Source: Morchella semilibera (Eukaryota > Ascomycota > Pezizomycetes > Pezizales > Morchellaceae). From it: a stretch of DNA of 64,000 bases. Made by a program: the position numbers and the translations under genes. Under the pieces are notes generated by a model. That model saw only the letters and a list, made by a program, of their open reading frames with translations. It was not told where the DNA came from and did not search any database. This document shows, one piece after another, positions 21,547 through 33,063 of the stretch (positions are counted from its first letter, which is position 1; every line of letters begins with the position of its first letter). The stretch lies in the NCBI GenBank assembly GCA_009192285.1, contig WBVU01000011.1:310001-374000 (forward strand). Direction: 5' to 3'.

Positions 21547-22914
21547 TGCAAGAGGGAATGTTAGGGATTTATATGTGAGAAGCCTAGAGCATTGAAAGCA
21601 GAGGTTGTGGGGATTATATGAGGAAGGGTTCTAATCATCTTTTTAAGGCCTCACTCAGATAGTGTTTCTTAGGCCTCCAATTACCGTAGATGCTCGAGGA
21701 ATTCGCTAGCGCCGTTTGCACCAAAAAGTACTCAAAGTGCCGTTTTTGGTACTCTATGTATGATATGCGGGTAGGTGATGTTTCACTCGCATTAGACCAA
21801 CCATCAATCCTGGATTACGGTGGCCTTACAAAAGGGCAAATACGTTTTTGGGGGTGCAGCACAGCGCAACACAACGGACCACCACCGCAACTATAAAGTA
21901 CATGTATGTAACTTATACTTTGAGCGCCTTATTGACACTGACTTAACTACACATGTTGAGTAATAATCAAGTAGTTTTTGTATCATCTGAATATGCCCTA
22001 ATTATCTGTAGTGAAAATCTTTTCTTAGAATGCAATATAGACCTCTTGATGTAACGCTTCGAATAAAGATACTACCACTATGACACTATGAGGGAGCCCA
22101 TATACAAGAATTTCCTTAATTCTCTTGTGGTTATGGAGTATATTTACATGAACGCCTGTCCACACTGGGGCTACTATCATATGCGATCATGACTCTTACT
22201 CGACAGCTTTTACCATCACTCATCACAATCACTCTTATTTACTATTAGCTAGGTTTGATTGTTTTGATTGTTTCAGTTGTAATTATAGGCTGCCGTAAGG
22301 GATCGTTTTGCTAGGCGGCAGACAGCATTTCTCAAAGTTGATGGTTGGCCTGAAATCTCTATCCCTATTTCATGCACCGCACTCCTAGATTGGATAACAG
22401 AATACGGTGGCCTAGCGCGCGTATGTTTGCTTGAAAAATTTCTCTCATGCGCGGCAAGGCTCGGATCGGCACTGGTTGATGCGTCCCCAACCTCTTTTTT
22501 TTTTTAAGCGCTGGTGATTTGGCAGTAGGCCATAATGCAGCTTACGAGGAGAAGGGGGGGGGCAGTTGTTACATTGCCTGGTATCTTACCTCTCTGAGTG
22601 ATGTCTTTTATTTTTAGTAGACTGGCTGCCTAAACTCCTGTATTTGCACAAACTGTTGGTACTCGGCTTTCCAGTAGTTTATTACGCCCCGGGGTTCTCT
22701 GGAGCGAGATTACATGTAGATTAGTTATCAAAAATACCGCGCAGACCGTGCGGAGTAGGTACATGTAGGCGAGTGATCTCATATGAATAACCGAACGACT
22801 GACGACGTAAATCCTCTTGGCACCAACTGGGGGTACTAGTCCACGTTAACCAATAGTATTACTACGCCCCCCTCCACATACAATCCCATTCATTCACTAA
22901 AGTGCCCTCCCGTG
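21547..22914. other. divergent intergenic region between dynamin-like and HAD genes
   Basis: This spacer carries TACATGTA at 21899, 22711 and 22760. A minus-strand CATR-N4-RTCACTCG site lies at 22769-22785, about 130 bp before the HAD gene start. A short inverted repeat (ACCAAAAA/TTTTTGGT) lies near 21719-21750, and TACGGTGGCCT occurs near both 21817 and 22404. No gene is supported. Confidence 0.5.
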
Positions 22915-23818
22915 ATGATCTCCCGCAGGCTACTGACCCGGTTTACATCCACGATGACTACCCCACCTATACGCCGGCGCTTCGCGCCCCTCAACCCCTC
23001 CCTTAGCGCCAGCTCTACAGCGCCGAAACTCGCAGGTGTAGTTTTCGACGTTGATGGCACTTTGTGGTTCGTGCATATGTACTCGACTTTTACCCCCATT
23101 AATCTGATGGGAAGAATGTAGTGAGCCACAGACATGGATGTTCGCAAAGATGCGTGCCGCCCTCGGGATCGCAAAGACCGTGGATATACTAGATCATGTA
23201 TACACGCTCGCCCCTGGCATCCAGAACGCCGCGATGGAATCAATTCGTGACGTGGAGCGCGATGCGATGACGAAAATGATACCGCAGAGGGGTCTGCTGC
23301 CGCTCATGGAGTATTTGGAGAAGCGGGGGGTGCAGAAGGGAATCTGCACCCGGAACTTTGAGTCCGTTTCCATAGAATCCATCCTCATAGCTGGGCTAGC
23401 TGACACATGTGTAAATGTATAGAACACCGGTCAACTTCCTGATCGAGAATTTCTGCCAGGGAAAAATTTTTGCACCTATCGTGACACGAGAGTTTAGGCC
23501 GCCGAAGCCGGATCCGGCGGGGATCTTGCATATTGCAGGACAGTGGGGGCTGGGGGACGGTGGGAGGCTGATTATGGTTGGGGATAGTATCGATGATATG
23601 GCGGCTGGGAGAAGAGCTGGCGCGGCGACAGTTCTGTTGAAGAATGATGTTAACGGGGAACTAGCGGAAAGTGAGATGACTGACTGTGTGATTGAGAGGT
23701 AAGTTCGTAGTTCATATTCTGAGAGTGGCGCGCAAGTAAATTAACAGTGTGTAGACTCGATGAGCTGATTGAGATACTGGATAATGGGTTTGTTGAAAGA
23801 GATAGAAGTAATCCCTGA
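22915..23818 (+). CDS. HAD-superfamily hydrolase (subfamily IA-like)
   Basis: Exons 22915-23066, 23122-23361, 23423-23698 and 23755-23818 give 243 aa in a closed frame. HAD enzymes usually cleave phosphate esters through an aspartyl-phosphate intermediate. All four motifs are visible: motif I VVFDVDGTLC (nucleophile Asp and general acid Asp), motif II GICTRN, motif III Lys in RPPKPDP, and motif IV MVGDSIDDMAAGRRAGA. The cap lies between motifs I and II. The N-terminus (ISRRLLTRFTSTMTTPPIRRRF) is basic and hydroxylated, suggestive of a mitochondrial presequence, though an internal ATG at codon 14 could give a cytosolic form. The length fits small fungal phosphatases of this class (compare yeast YOR131C type). 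The substrate cannot be told from sequence. Confidence 0.88.
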
Positions 23819-25222
23819 CTTCGTGAAGACCAAGGTTTGCTTGCGAGGTGAAATCCTCTAACTTGCTGCCAAACCCCCCGGAGTCCATGTTTCGTAGCTA
23901 TGGCCCGGTAATCAATAAAATAGATTTTGCTTCAATAACATTCTATATAAGCTCATTAGTCCAGTATCGGCAAAAGAAAAAAAAAAGTCTAGTATCAGAT
24001 TTTTCTATATTCACCAATTTCTTGCATTATTAGTATCAACCCAATTGAGAAACCCACTAATATTAATACCCCTGCTACTAACCTAAGCCGTATGTTGATA
24101 ATGGCGGCCCGTACTCATCCCCTCCGGTGTACTTAGCATATAGAGTAGTGTGTAGGCTCAACGTTGTTTAATATCTAAGCGCGCTATTAGACTTCAATAT
24201 GACATATTCCTAGTGCTTAAGGCCTACATGTAGTTAACCCTCTGACAGCCATTCTTCAAAAATGTCAGTTGACTGCATGTACCCAGAGTGTCGGAAAGTG
24301 ATGCACATTCGGTGGTTTCATGGCCCCACGGAAATTAATTTCTACACAAGGCTATTTCAAGGTAAATATGAGTATGTTCTTCATCAAGTATATGCTTAGT
24401 GCTTAGGTATGGTAGAGAGGTTCTGTACAATTGTATTGTATATTGTGATAAAGCATTTGGGCGTTGTCTGTGTAGTCAAACATGCATCACTTTCCGTAGG
24501 AACGACATGTAAACATAGGGACAAGTCTATGCCAAGCCCGCTACACTTCCGGCCTCACCTCATCTTCTCTTCCCCTCCTCGCTCCCAATCTTCTCTTCCC
24601 TTCTATGCTCGGGCTCGTAATTCTCTATACAAGCAACTATAGGCTCCCATCATCGGATCTGGGCTAACAAACGCCTTTTGGTTGAGGGAAGTCTCAAACC
24701 CATTAACACCTAGGAGTCTCTGATTGTTCCGAAGAATTTAGGGGGTCGAAGAGCGACTAGAGAGGCTCCAGGATTGGTGAGCGGCTCTTTGGACGCTATT
24801 CAGGGAAATACATGAGATATTCAACGGGCAAGTTGTGAGTTAATCCTGGTCTCTCTCGTGCTGTGTTCTGTGGGATCATCATACATGTCCATCTCCCCTA
24901 ACTTTGGTGTTAAAGGAACTCAATAGAGGGTGCTCTTAAGGGCTTTATCAGCCGTCACGCTCCGGAACGCATGAATTATAATCCCACTCTCAGGCTACTC
25001 TCAGGCTACTCCACAATTACAGAAACCAGCAGACAGATGCATTTTAGTCACAGTATATCACTCGGGTACCTTGATTTTTTCCTTTTGTTTAATTATACTT
25101 CATACATGCATGACACCCGTAGGTTATGGCAACTGATTAGAGATTTAGATTCAACTAAAGATCTATCATTTCTAGTACATTCATATGACCAACGCCCCCC
25201 CTGCCCCACAGCCCCCACACCC
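23819..25222. other. convergent intergenic region
   Basis: AT-rich spacer between the 3' ends of the HAD and aldo/keto reductase genes. One TACATGTA lies at 24225, and an 11-bp tandem duplication (CTCTCAGGCTA-type) lies near 24989-25010. A TATCACTCGG sequence is present at 25056-25065 but its CAT half has a mismatch. No gene is seen. Confidence 0.55.
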
Positions 25223-26466
25223 TTAGTTTAGCGGGGCTGAGTCTCCATAGTCCATATTGTTCATCACCCCAGCTGCCCTGTCACCGGCGGGCTCGCAGTT
25301 TTCGCAGTACTCTCTGATCTTCTTGGACTCCTCGAGTGTCAACTTCACATCAATGGCATCGATGTTCTCCTGGAGGTATTTTGCCTTCTTTGTTCTATCC
25401 AAAGTGTTAGCTAACAAGCAAAACAAACCCTCAAATGACACTCAAGGACCTACCCTGGCAATGGAATGAAATCGGGCCCCTGTGCTAAGATCCACGCTAA
25501 AGTCGCTTGCCCCGGCGTGATCCCCTTCTTCTCTGCAATTTCCGTCACTTTGTCTACCAGCTCCAAATTCTTGCCAAAGTTCTCTTCGCTAAACCTAGGG
25601 TAAAACTGCCTGCAATCCATTGGTTCGAACTGGTCTCTACTCCTGATTTGCCCCGTCATCATACCCCTTCCCAGGGGACTATAGCATACCACTGCCACAC
25701 CAAGCTCACGGCAAGCCCTCAGGAGGTCCACATCTGGCCTCTCGATATCGAGCGCGAAGGGGCTATACTCGACCTGTACGCATGAAATGGGGTGCACGGC
25801 GTAGGCACGGCGGAGAGTATCAGCGGAACACTCGGATAGTCCGAGATACTTTATTTTTCCGGCATCAACGAGCTCAGCCATTGCGCCGACGGTGTGCTCA
25901 ATTGGGGTGGAGGAGTCGATGCGGTGGACGTAGTAGAGATCCACGTAGGGTACGCCGAGTTTGGACAATGAAGCGTTGATAGCCTCGTGAACGTATTCAG
26001 GCTTTCCGTTAGCAGACATGGAAAAGGTTCCTGGGGCTAGTTGGATCTATATATCCAATTCGCACTATAAGTAAGAATACAGAGATACAGGTGTAAGGCA
26101 GGGTGACATACGCCAAATTTGGTGGCGAGAAAGATGTCGTCTCGTTTTCCGGGACGAGTCGCAAACCATTTGCCGATGAGGGCTTCGTTGTCGCCATAAA
26201 TGTCGGAGGTGTCCCAGAAAGTCTCGCCTTTTTCATAGGCATAATCGAGGAACTTGAGGCGCTCCTCTTCGCTATCGACTGATCCGTATGCAATGGAGAG
26301 ACCCTGGATTTCGAGGTAGTATCAGCAACAATACTGTTGTATGTTTAGGGAGTTCTAGTGTTTAGGGAGTTCTAGTCCGGCTACGAACCATGAGACCCAA
26401 ACCAATTGCAGTGACCTGGGGCCCGTTCTTTCCTAGCTGGCGGGTGGGAAGCTTTGCTGGTGCCAT
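25223..26466 (-). CDS. aldo/keto reductase (YakC/AKR13-like)
   Basis: Model on minus: exons 26466-26389, 26303-26112, 26046-25454 and 25394-25223, giving 344 aa. AKRs are cytosolic (beta/alpha)8-barrel, NADPH-dependent carbonyl reductases. The catalytic tetrad is visible: Asp57 (FWDTSD), Tyr62 (DIYGDNE), Lys88 (LATKFG) and His131 (LYYVHRID). YSPFALDIER, CYSPLGRG and the C-terminal FIPLPGTKKAKYLQENI segment (NADP-phosphate contact region) also fit the family. The fold-family length (about 340 aa) is normal. Intron 2 (26047-26111) was placed to end at TATATAG, which gives KFGIQLAPGTFSMSANGKPEYV; a shorter product would need a GC donor. Intron 1 holds a 17-bp tandem duplication. Physiological substrate unknown. 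Confidence 0.92.
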
Positions 26467-26573
26467 TTTGAACTGGTGTTGATAAAGGGTAGTAGGGTAC
26501 TGATGTGATAGTAGTATAGTAATTTAATGTGAGTTTGTTTGATATTCCGTCTCACTGCGCTCCCTTCGCCTCC

Positions 26574-26580
26574 CTTTATA
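26574..26580 (-). promoter_or_regulatory. TATA-like element upstream of aldo/keto reductase
   Basis: TATAAAG on the minus strand lies about 110 bp upstream of the aldo/keto reductase start codon, a plausible distance for a core promoter. Confidence 0.35.
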
Positions 26581-29036
26581 CTTTTAAGTTTTCTGATCTC
26601 TAGTTTCTATTTAACTTTCGGAGTCTTCTTTTCTCTTCTCTAGAGATAAATCCGGCCATTAAATCCGAGCTTCTAACTCCATACCTACCGGTGGAATTCT
26701 CATACGAGTATTAGCCCACAAGAATGTTTACCTCATCCACCCCCTTGTCGATTGGACAAGTCCAGTTTAGCCCACACGGAATTCCGTATTAGCAGCATCA
26801 CTATCAATCACTCGCTCCACGGATAAGATTATGTAGTTGGATCTGCCGAAGGATAAGGTTAGAGGAGAGGTGAGACAACGGAGCACGGATGATAGCTGAG
26901 CCGACGGAGGGTAGTTTGTCCACCCTGAGCCTGTAGGCGGCTCGGCATGCCATGGGTATGCTTTCGGATAAGATTGGCCGACAGTCACGTGAGATTGTCA
27001 TGAGTTATCACTCGGTTGAGAACTACCAAATAACTCCCCCAGCATATACGATATACCTGACTGACAATGCAATGTGAGACATTCCGGGCTTGCCTTTCCC
27101 TGCGAACTGAGGCATTGTCATACATCTGCCAGCGAATGTATGCTTAGCCCGCCTTAGAGCCATCCAAGACGGCTTGAAGCCCCGCTCTGGTGGAACTCTG
27201 TTCTGAGAAAATGTGTTGTGTTTGGTGACCCATTTTGCGGGCCAGAAAACGACGTTAGCTCCATGAAAATGGAGGTTTCCAATAAACAACTTGGATCTAC
27301 TTTTTTGCTTAAAACTCCGCCCCGAAATTTCTCCGTTCCCCACCCACTAACGGAGGATTATCGAGACGCTGTTTTCTACGAGGCCAGCTCCCAAACGGCC
27401 CTTACTTAATTTAATTATTGCCATGCGCCTCTAGAGCTACAGCTTGTAGCCCGCGGGAGACCAGCACCCAGATTTTAGGTTATGCCATCAGCTCGCCTCT
27501 GAGTTTAAGGCTGCATGGATAAGCTAGCTAGTAGATGGAATGGATATTTTATGAACTGGGCTCGATATTAGTGCTTATAATATCCGGGTTAGCCTTGGCT
27601 TAGAGAGGGCCAAATATACCATGGTTCTCTGCAACATTAAGGAATATTCCCATCATAATCGGACTCAGACACTATTCTATCCCACGTATCTGGTGTCGTT
27701 GATTATTTTTATGACTCTTATATATATGTGCTGTATCCCCGTCGGTATATGTCTTGGCGAATATATAACCGATTCCTGAATGGTATAGTAATGTTCCTTG
27801 TTGTGGCCGAGAGAGCCCCTACCCCCTAAGATATGCTATATAGCATAAAGTTGTGTAGACTACTTCCTACAAGGGTAATCGCTTTGTAAGGGTAACACTT
27901 TTTCACCCTTTTGCTTTTGGTTTTTACGACTCAGTAGTACTCCTGACACAAGGGTCGGGAGGCGGCCCCCGTGCAACTATTAACAACCTTCCGCTGCATT
28001 GGCATTAACGTAGTAGTCGAAATTCGGTCTTGGTGCCTGACCTGCCCCATCATATCCCACTGTTTGTTTCGCCCATGAAGAAACTGGAAATGAGCACTGC
28101 ACAGCTAGCTATGAGCTTCTCCTTCTCCTAGTCTACCCCCACTTTTGCTTCTACCCGGGCGAGCAAAAACGGAGGCACCCCTCCCCCCCCCCCCACTTCG
28201 CCTTGCTACTTTCCTAGGGCAGAGCGAGTGAGTCTTTCCTTCGTAGGAAGCTAGCTCACATCAGCACTGCGCGCCTCTTACCTCTCCTTTGCGGGAGTTC
28301 CGGGCTGTGTTGGACCTCTAAGGCTTCTTCTAGGGGTTCTACGCAGGAAGACCCGAAATTCTCTCTTAGTCTCTGAGCTTATCCCAAAAGACTGATCGAG
28401 ATCTCAATATTCAATTCTCCCTTAGGCCCCGCTCAACTTCTGGAACCGGTCCGATGGGCTGAATGGAATATTGAAGTACAGACCCCCCCCTCCCCCCCAA
28501 TTCCCCAGTTATCCTGGGGATTCAATGTGGTATTTTGCCCTCCCTCTCTCTAAAGAAAGTAACTGACAGTTGTAGGGGTTGAATTGAACCTGGTACGCCT
28601 CCTCGGCCAAGAAAACTCTTCTGCACAACGGCTAAGTATTTTTGTCGCAGATCAATATCCAGCTTTGATTGCAAAATAACTTCTTTGTGGAGATTCTCTG
28701 AGGGTTAGAGGAGGCCATTAGATATAGATATCCATAAGGGTGAGTATTAGGGAGGAAGAAACGTAGGTTGATGCATGGGGTTGGACGGAGAGGTAGCGTA
28801 AGAAACCCTAACCCTGTATGACTCAGCTGGAGCTTCCCCATACGATCAGTTAGAGTTCGGGGGGTTAACATTAATTCGATTGGCATATTTGGGGCTCCTG
28901 GCGTAAATAAATCCGACGTTTAGCATAAATATCCTCAAACACACCGCAATCACCTCACAATCCGTGGTCTTACCTTGTAGGTCAATGACCGAAATGCTGC
29001 CTCTTGGCAGTGGTCCTAGAATTACCTTTAGTGCCC

Positions 29037-29128
29037 GTTTGGCAACTAGAAAAAAATCAAGGCCTACCAAAAAGATCGTTGAAACGGGGTCTGCAGTGGT
29101 GAAAACCCCGTTTGGCCTGTTGCCAAAC
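29037..29128. mobile_element. possible MITE remnant with GTTTGGCAAC inverted repeats
   Basis: GTTTGGCAAC (29037-29046) faces GTTGCCAAAC (29119-29128), and outside each arm is a G/C-rich extension (GTGCCC on the left, GGGGGCCA on the complementary right). Inside are a second CCCGTTTGGCC and its partial complement. The layout suggests a short non-autonomous DNA transposon of about 100 bp, but no target-site duplication is clear. Confidence 0.4.
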
Positions 29129-31796
29129 TGGCCCCCTTAACCGTTCCCACTCCGAAATGTTATTTTGGGGAATCCACTACGTTTGTTGTGGGCAGCTAGG
29201 CTTCAAAACTGCGCCGCATGCGCAGCTTAATTAACCCGGTTGTAGCCCCATGCCCAGACTACTTGTGATTTTTTTTTTTTTCATAACTACATAAGTGTGT
29301 AGAAGAGGGGCTTGTTTCTTTATTGATTTCGATCGTCAGGGTTCATACACAATTAATGGGCACTTTTTTTGTGGTTCTCCTCTAGACAAAATTGCAACAC
29401 CCCTGTGCACGTGTAGAGTAGGTACTCCTTGGCAAGTAAAATGCCTGGGCTGATCTTATAGTGAAGAAACGCGGGTTGGACTGGTGGTCTAGCGCACAAA
29501 AATTCGGTCCTGAGGGATATATGGACTCCTAGGGCTTGAACCATAACCTATATCATTTTTATAGTAGATGGGCGACTTCCCCTCACCACCAGCACCTACC
29601 AACCACACCACGTACATATGTACTTCAAGACCGTATCTGCGTCTACTTTATCAGCTGTCAACACGGCGCAGCGGGCACTAGCTTGCAATTGACATACATA
29701 CATACACCCCCGGCCTACTTCCCGGCCAACAATTACATACACGCGTCTCAGCAAGGTAAGTAATTGGTTTAAACACTCGAGAATAGCAACGGTTCATAAA
29801 TCTCATCACGATCCAACGTCACTGCCCCTCCCTCTGGCCTACACTCCATCCACGAGACCGCAACAGGCACTCCAAACGTACCACGCACCCCCTCCCCGCC
29901 AGACATATATACTACATGTAAGTACCTACAGATTCGAGCCAGAACGTGGTGCCCATCTCTTCATCTCATTGGCTACATGTACTAGCTTACCAACAGACCA
30001 AATGTAATATTGCAACTCTCAACCCTAACCTTGTGTCACCCTTTCCTAGGACCAATGATTTCTCCGCCTGGTCCATGTGGTAGTACAAGAATAGTATCCA
30101 CGACTTTAGAGCTACATGTAGGCAGTTACCACTTTTTTACTATCCAGTTCCATTCAAGGCCGCGCCAACCGGGCATTGACGAAGTAACATATCCGTTGTC
30201 TGTGGCCCATCATTCTGGGAAATGGTTAATAGTACTAGCCCTAGCCCAAGGACTAGTATTTACCCACCAAAGCTACTCCCCTCGGGCCATATATAGATGT
30301 TTCTGGACTGTCCTGGAAACATCCGACGTTTATATGTAGGTCCCCCGTATACCTGTCTACTAGTAGCCCACTCTAAAGGCCTCCAAGGCCTTTTAATTAA
30401 CTGGGGCACATAAAGAAAAGAGAGTACCTACATACCCAGAGAGCTACACCAATTGCACCAGGCCCCATCAGCCACGCGCCTACAAACAAAACAAGTCAAA
30501 ATCTACTCTAGCCCCTCGAGTAAGATGAAAAAGCACACAGGCCCAGCTGGCCACCCAAGCAGGCCAATGAACCCCCAATTTAAGGCCTCCAACTAGTCCG
30601 TACCGACTTAGCTCCCTATTTCCAGAGTTCGAGAGTTCCTGTTACGTGATATAGACAAGGACCCCTGCTCTTGGTCCGCGGGCCCTAACCACATGAGCCT
30701 ACCGGGCATGAAGTACGAGTGCCCTTACATGTTTAGCTTCTGGACGACTGGAACTTGAGTCAATGTTGACAGGGCCGTAGTACATACCAGGCGCACAGTG
30801 GCGGGAGGCACTCCGGGGACTGTGCTGTGGTGCCGAAACCCTAGCCCTGATTGGAATTTGGGAACTAATCAACCCCCTTCTTTTGTTGGAAGAACCGCGG
30901 TAGCGGATTTAGGTGGTAACGGGTCGAGCGGCCCAAGTGGCTTTCTAGACGATATGATCGTACGGCCGGGTTGAATCCGCCTCTGGGAAGTACGGTGACT
31001 GGTTTAGGGGGGGGTTGTTGCTGTTCAGACACTACAATAAAAGAGTATATATGCGGTCAAAGACCGCCGCGCCAGTCGGCCGCTATTACCGTTACCCAGC
31101 ATGCAATGCCCAAGATACTGGTACACTGAATATTGTAGTAGACCCACTTTAGTAAGTTCTGTCCTATAAAGCCCTCCCTGAGATATCCTCAGTTATCCAT
31201 ATATTACGAGCGGCCTAGCCTAGGCTTTGTACGTGACCTGAGTATATCAGGCCCAAACAATTAGAAGGATGTGCCCCACGCGGCCGGAACCAGTTTAAAG
31301 CGCAGCCCAGTATCTTGGTAGGTCACCGCTGAAAGGACCGGAACCAGCACGACCTCTCCCCCCATCCTACCCAATCAAAACACTCCCCAATACCTGTCGG
31401 TGACCACGAGTGATCTGCTATGACCATGTTTCCACCAGTAACGGGTGTGTCATGTGACGGCATGCGGACCGGACCAGAGTGCCAAAAGCGATCAGTTTCT
31501 ACTATCAGAAGCCAGCCAGCAAGCAAGCAACCCAAAGTGCTGAACTCTCGAACCCTCTAACTGACCCACTGGCCGTGATCGGCGTGGCAGAGCACGAAGC
31601 AAGGGGTTCATTTTTGGTTTCTGCCCCACAATGCATCCATCGTCAGTCATTGTCATCACCCAAATAACCACCCCGCGATCCAGAGATGATGAGTCCATCC
31701 GTCACCATCCCCAAACCTTCGCGATCTCGAAAACGGCCGAATCCCATGACTACTTACCTATCTGGCCACCCTCCATCTTTCTGCCCTGTCCCACTC

Positions 31797-31840
31797 CTTG
31801 CCTTGCCTGCCTTGCCTTGCCTTGCCTTGCCTTGCCTCTC
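31797..31840. repeat. CCTTG pentanucleotide microsatellite
   Basis: About eight imperfect CCTTG/CCTG units in a row (CCTTGCCTTGCCTGCCTTG and onward). A simple sequence repeat with no coding context. Confidence 0.8.
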
Positions 31841-33063
31841 GCTAGCTAGAGGAAGCTCATGAGTGGGAACATAACATAGGGAAGGAAACACACATCTTCC
31901 AGCCTCTTAATTGACGATGTGAGCCTAAAATGATTTGTCGCATAAACGGATTCCAAACCGCGTTTTGGCGGATCCGATACGCTGGGCAGGGTCTCATATT
32001 ATCAATGGAATCGGACCCCATACTGGCTCTCGCTCGTTCGTTCGTCCGTATGTATCCGGCCGCCCCAATAGTATACTACCGCTACCGGCTCGGTTGACAG
32101 TGTGTGCGACATAATGTGAAGTTCTTTCGTAACAAGTGCAAAAACGACAACGACCTGTAGCTATGTGCGTCTTGAGTAGGTACTCTATATCAACGGAATC
32201 ACCAAAGTAATTATGCATATTGCCTGATATCTTCGACTCATCGGTTTCCCTATTGCGCGCAAATCATTACTGATCATTGACCCCGCACTGACTGCACGCT
32301 CTCTAAGGGGACCAGACGCGGCCCATCAAGAATCCTATCGATTCGCCGCATCAAGGGGTCACGCCAGCATTATTCTCATCTAAAGATTATTTGTTTTTTT
32401 TGTCCGCTCCCCCTTCACTTCATGGCCGCGGGTGTACCCAACACTCCATTCCAAAGTACCTATACTTTTGACTCTGTTCTGTTCCAGTACGTCAAATCTC
32501 CCTCACTTGCGGCAGCACAGAACCCAAAACCCAAAACCCCGCCTGTAGGCACTCTAAACCACGCCATGCTCTCTAGCTCAGCAGTACCACCATTTCACAC
32601 CTTGCAAGCCTCTCGTCCCGCAGTTTCAAACCTCGCCAATTCCCGCCCTTCCGCTGCTCAGCAGGCTGCAGGCGCATTTAAGCTTTTTTTCCCCCGGCCT
32701 TCGGGTCGAATCGGAAGCCCAACCCAAACCCAAACCGGGCTGCTGGGACACCTGCAGGCTTGCCCTCGTCTGATTGGCAGTGCGGAATCCCTGGGCTGCC
32801 TCGGTAACACGACGTTACAAGAAAGTGTGGCGTATTGAGAGGCCACACAACCCACCACAACAAACACATGCGGCTGCCCTGAAACGAGAAAGAGGCAGAT
32901 CTGTGATCTTAACCTACCCTGTCGTAAAGGTCGGTCTTCCGGATACCGTTGTCTCTTACCGAAAGACCTCAAATAACCTGCTAATAGTTACATCTACAAC
33001 CTCCTCACAAAAACCACCTTACGCATATACCCAATCCCCCTCCCAACCCACCAAATCACCAAT

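Larger units (their letters stand above)
26467..33063. other. 6.6-kb gene-poor spacer
   Basis: No gene could be supported. The stretch contains an exact CATR-N4-RTCACTCGG site (26999-27015) and a minus-strand near-copy (31406-31422). TACATGTA lies at 29913, 29974 and 30113. There are C-runs at about 28183-28195 and 28484-28498, a MITE-like inverted repeat near 29030-29136, and a CCTTG pentanucleotide repeat at 31797-31840. A 138-codon frame at 32422-32838 just upstream of the aldehyde dehydrogenase has no recognisable content. Confidence 0.55.

Noticed and set aside
28801-30035. Telomere-like AACCCTAACCC fragments near 28805 and 30018
   Set aside because: Only one to two repeat units each, not arrays.
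32422-32838. 138-codon frame upstream of the aldehyde dehydrogenase
   Set aside because: No recognisable domain, Ala/Pro/Ser-rich, probably promoter or leader sequence.
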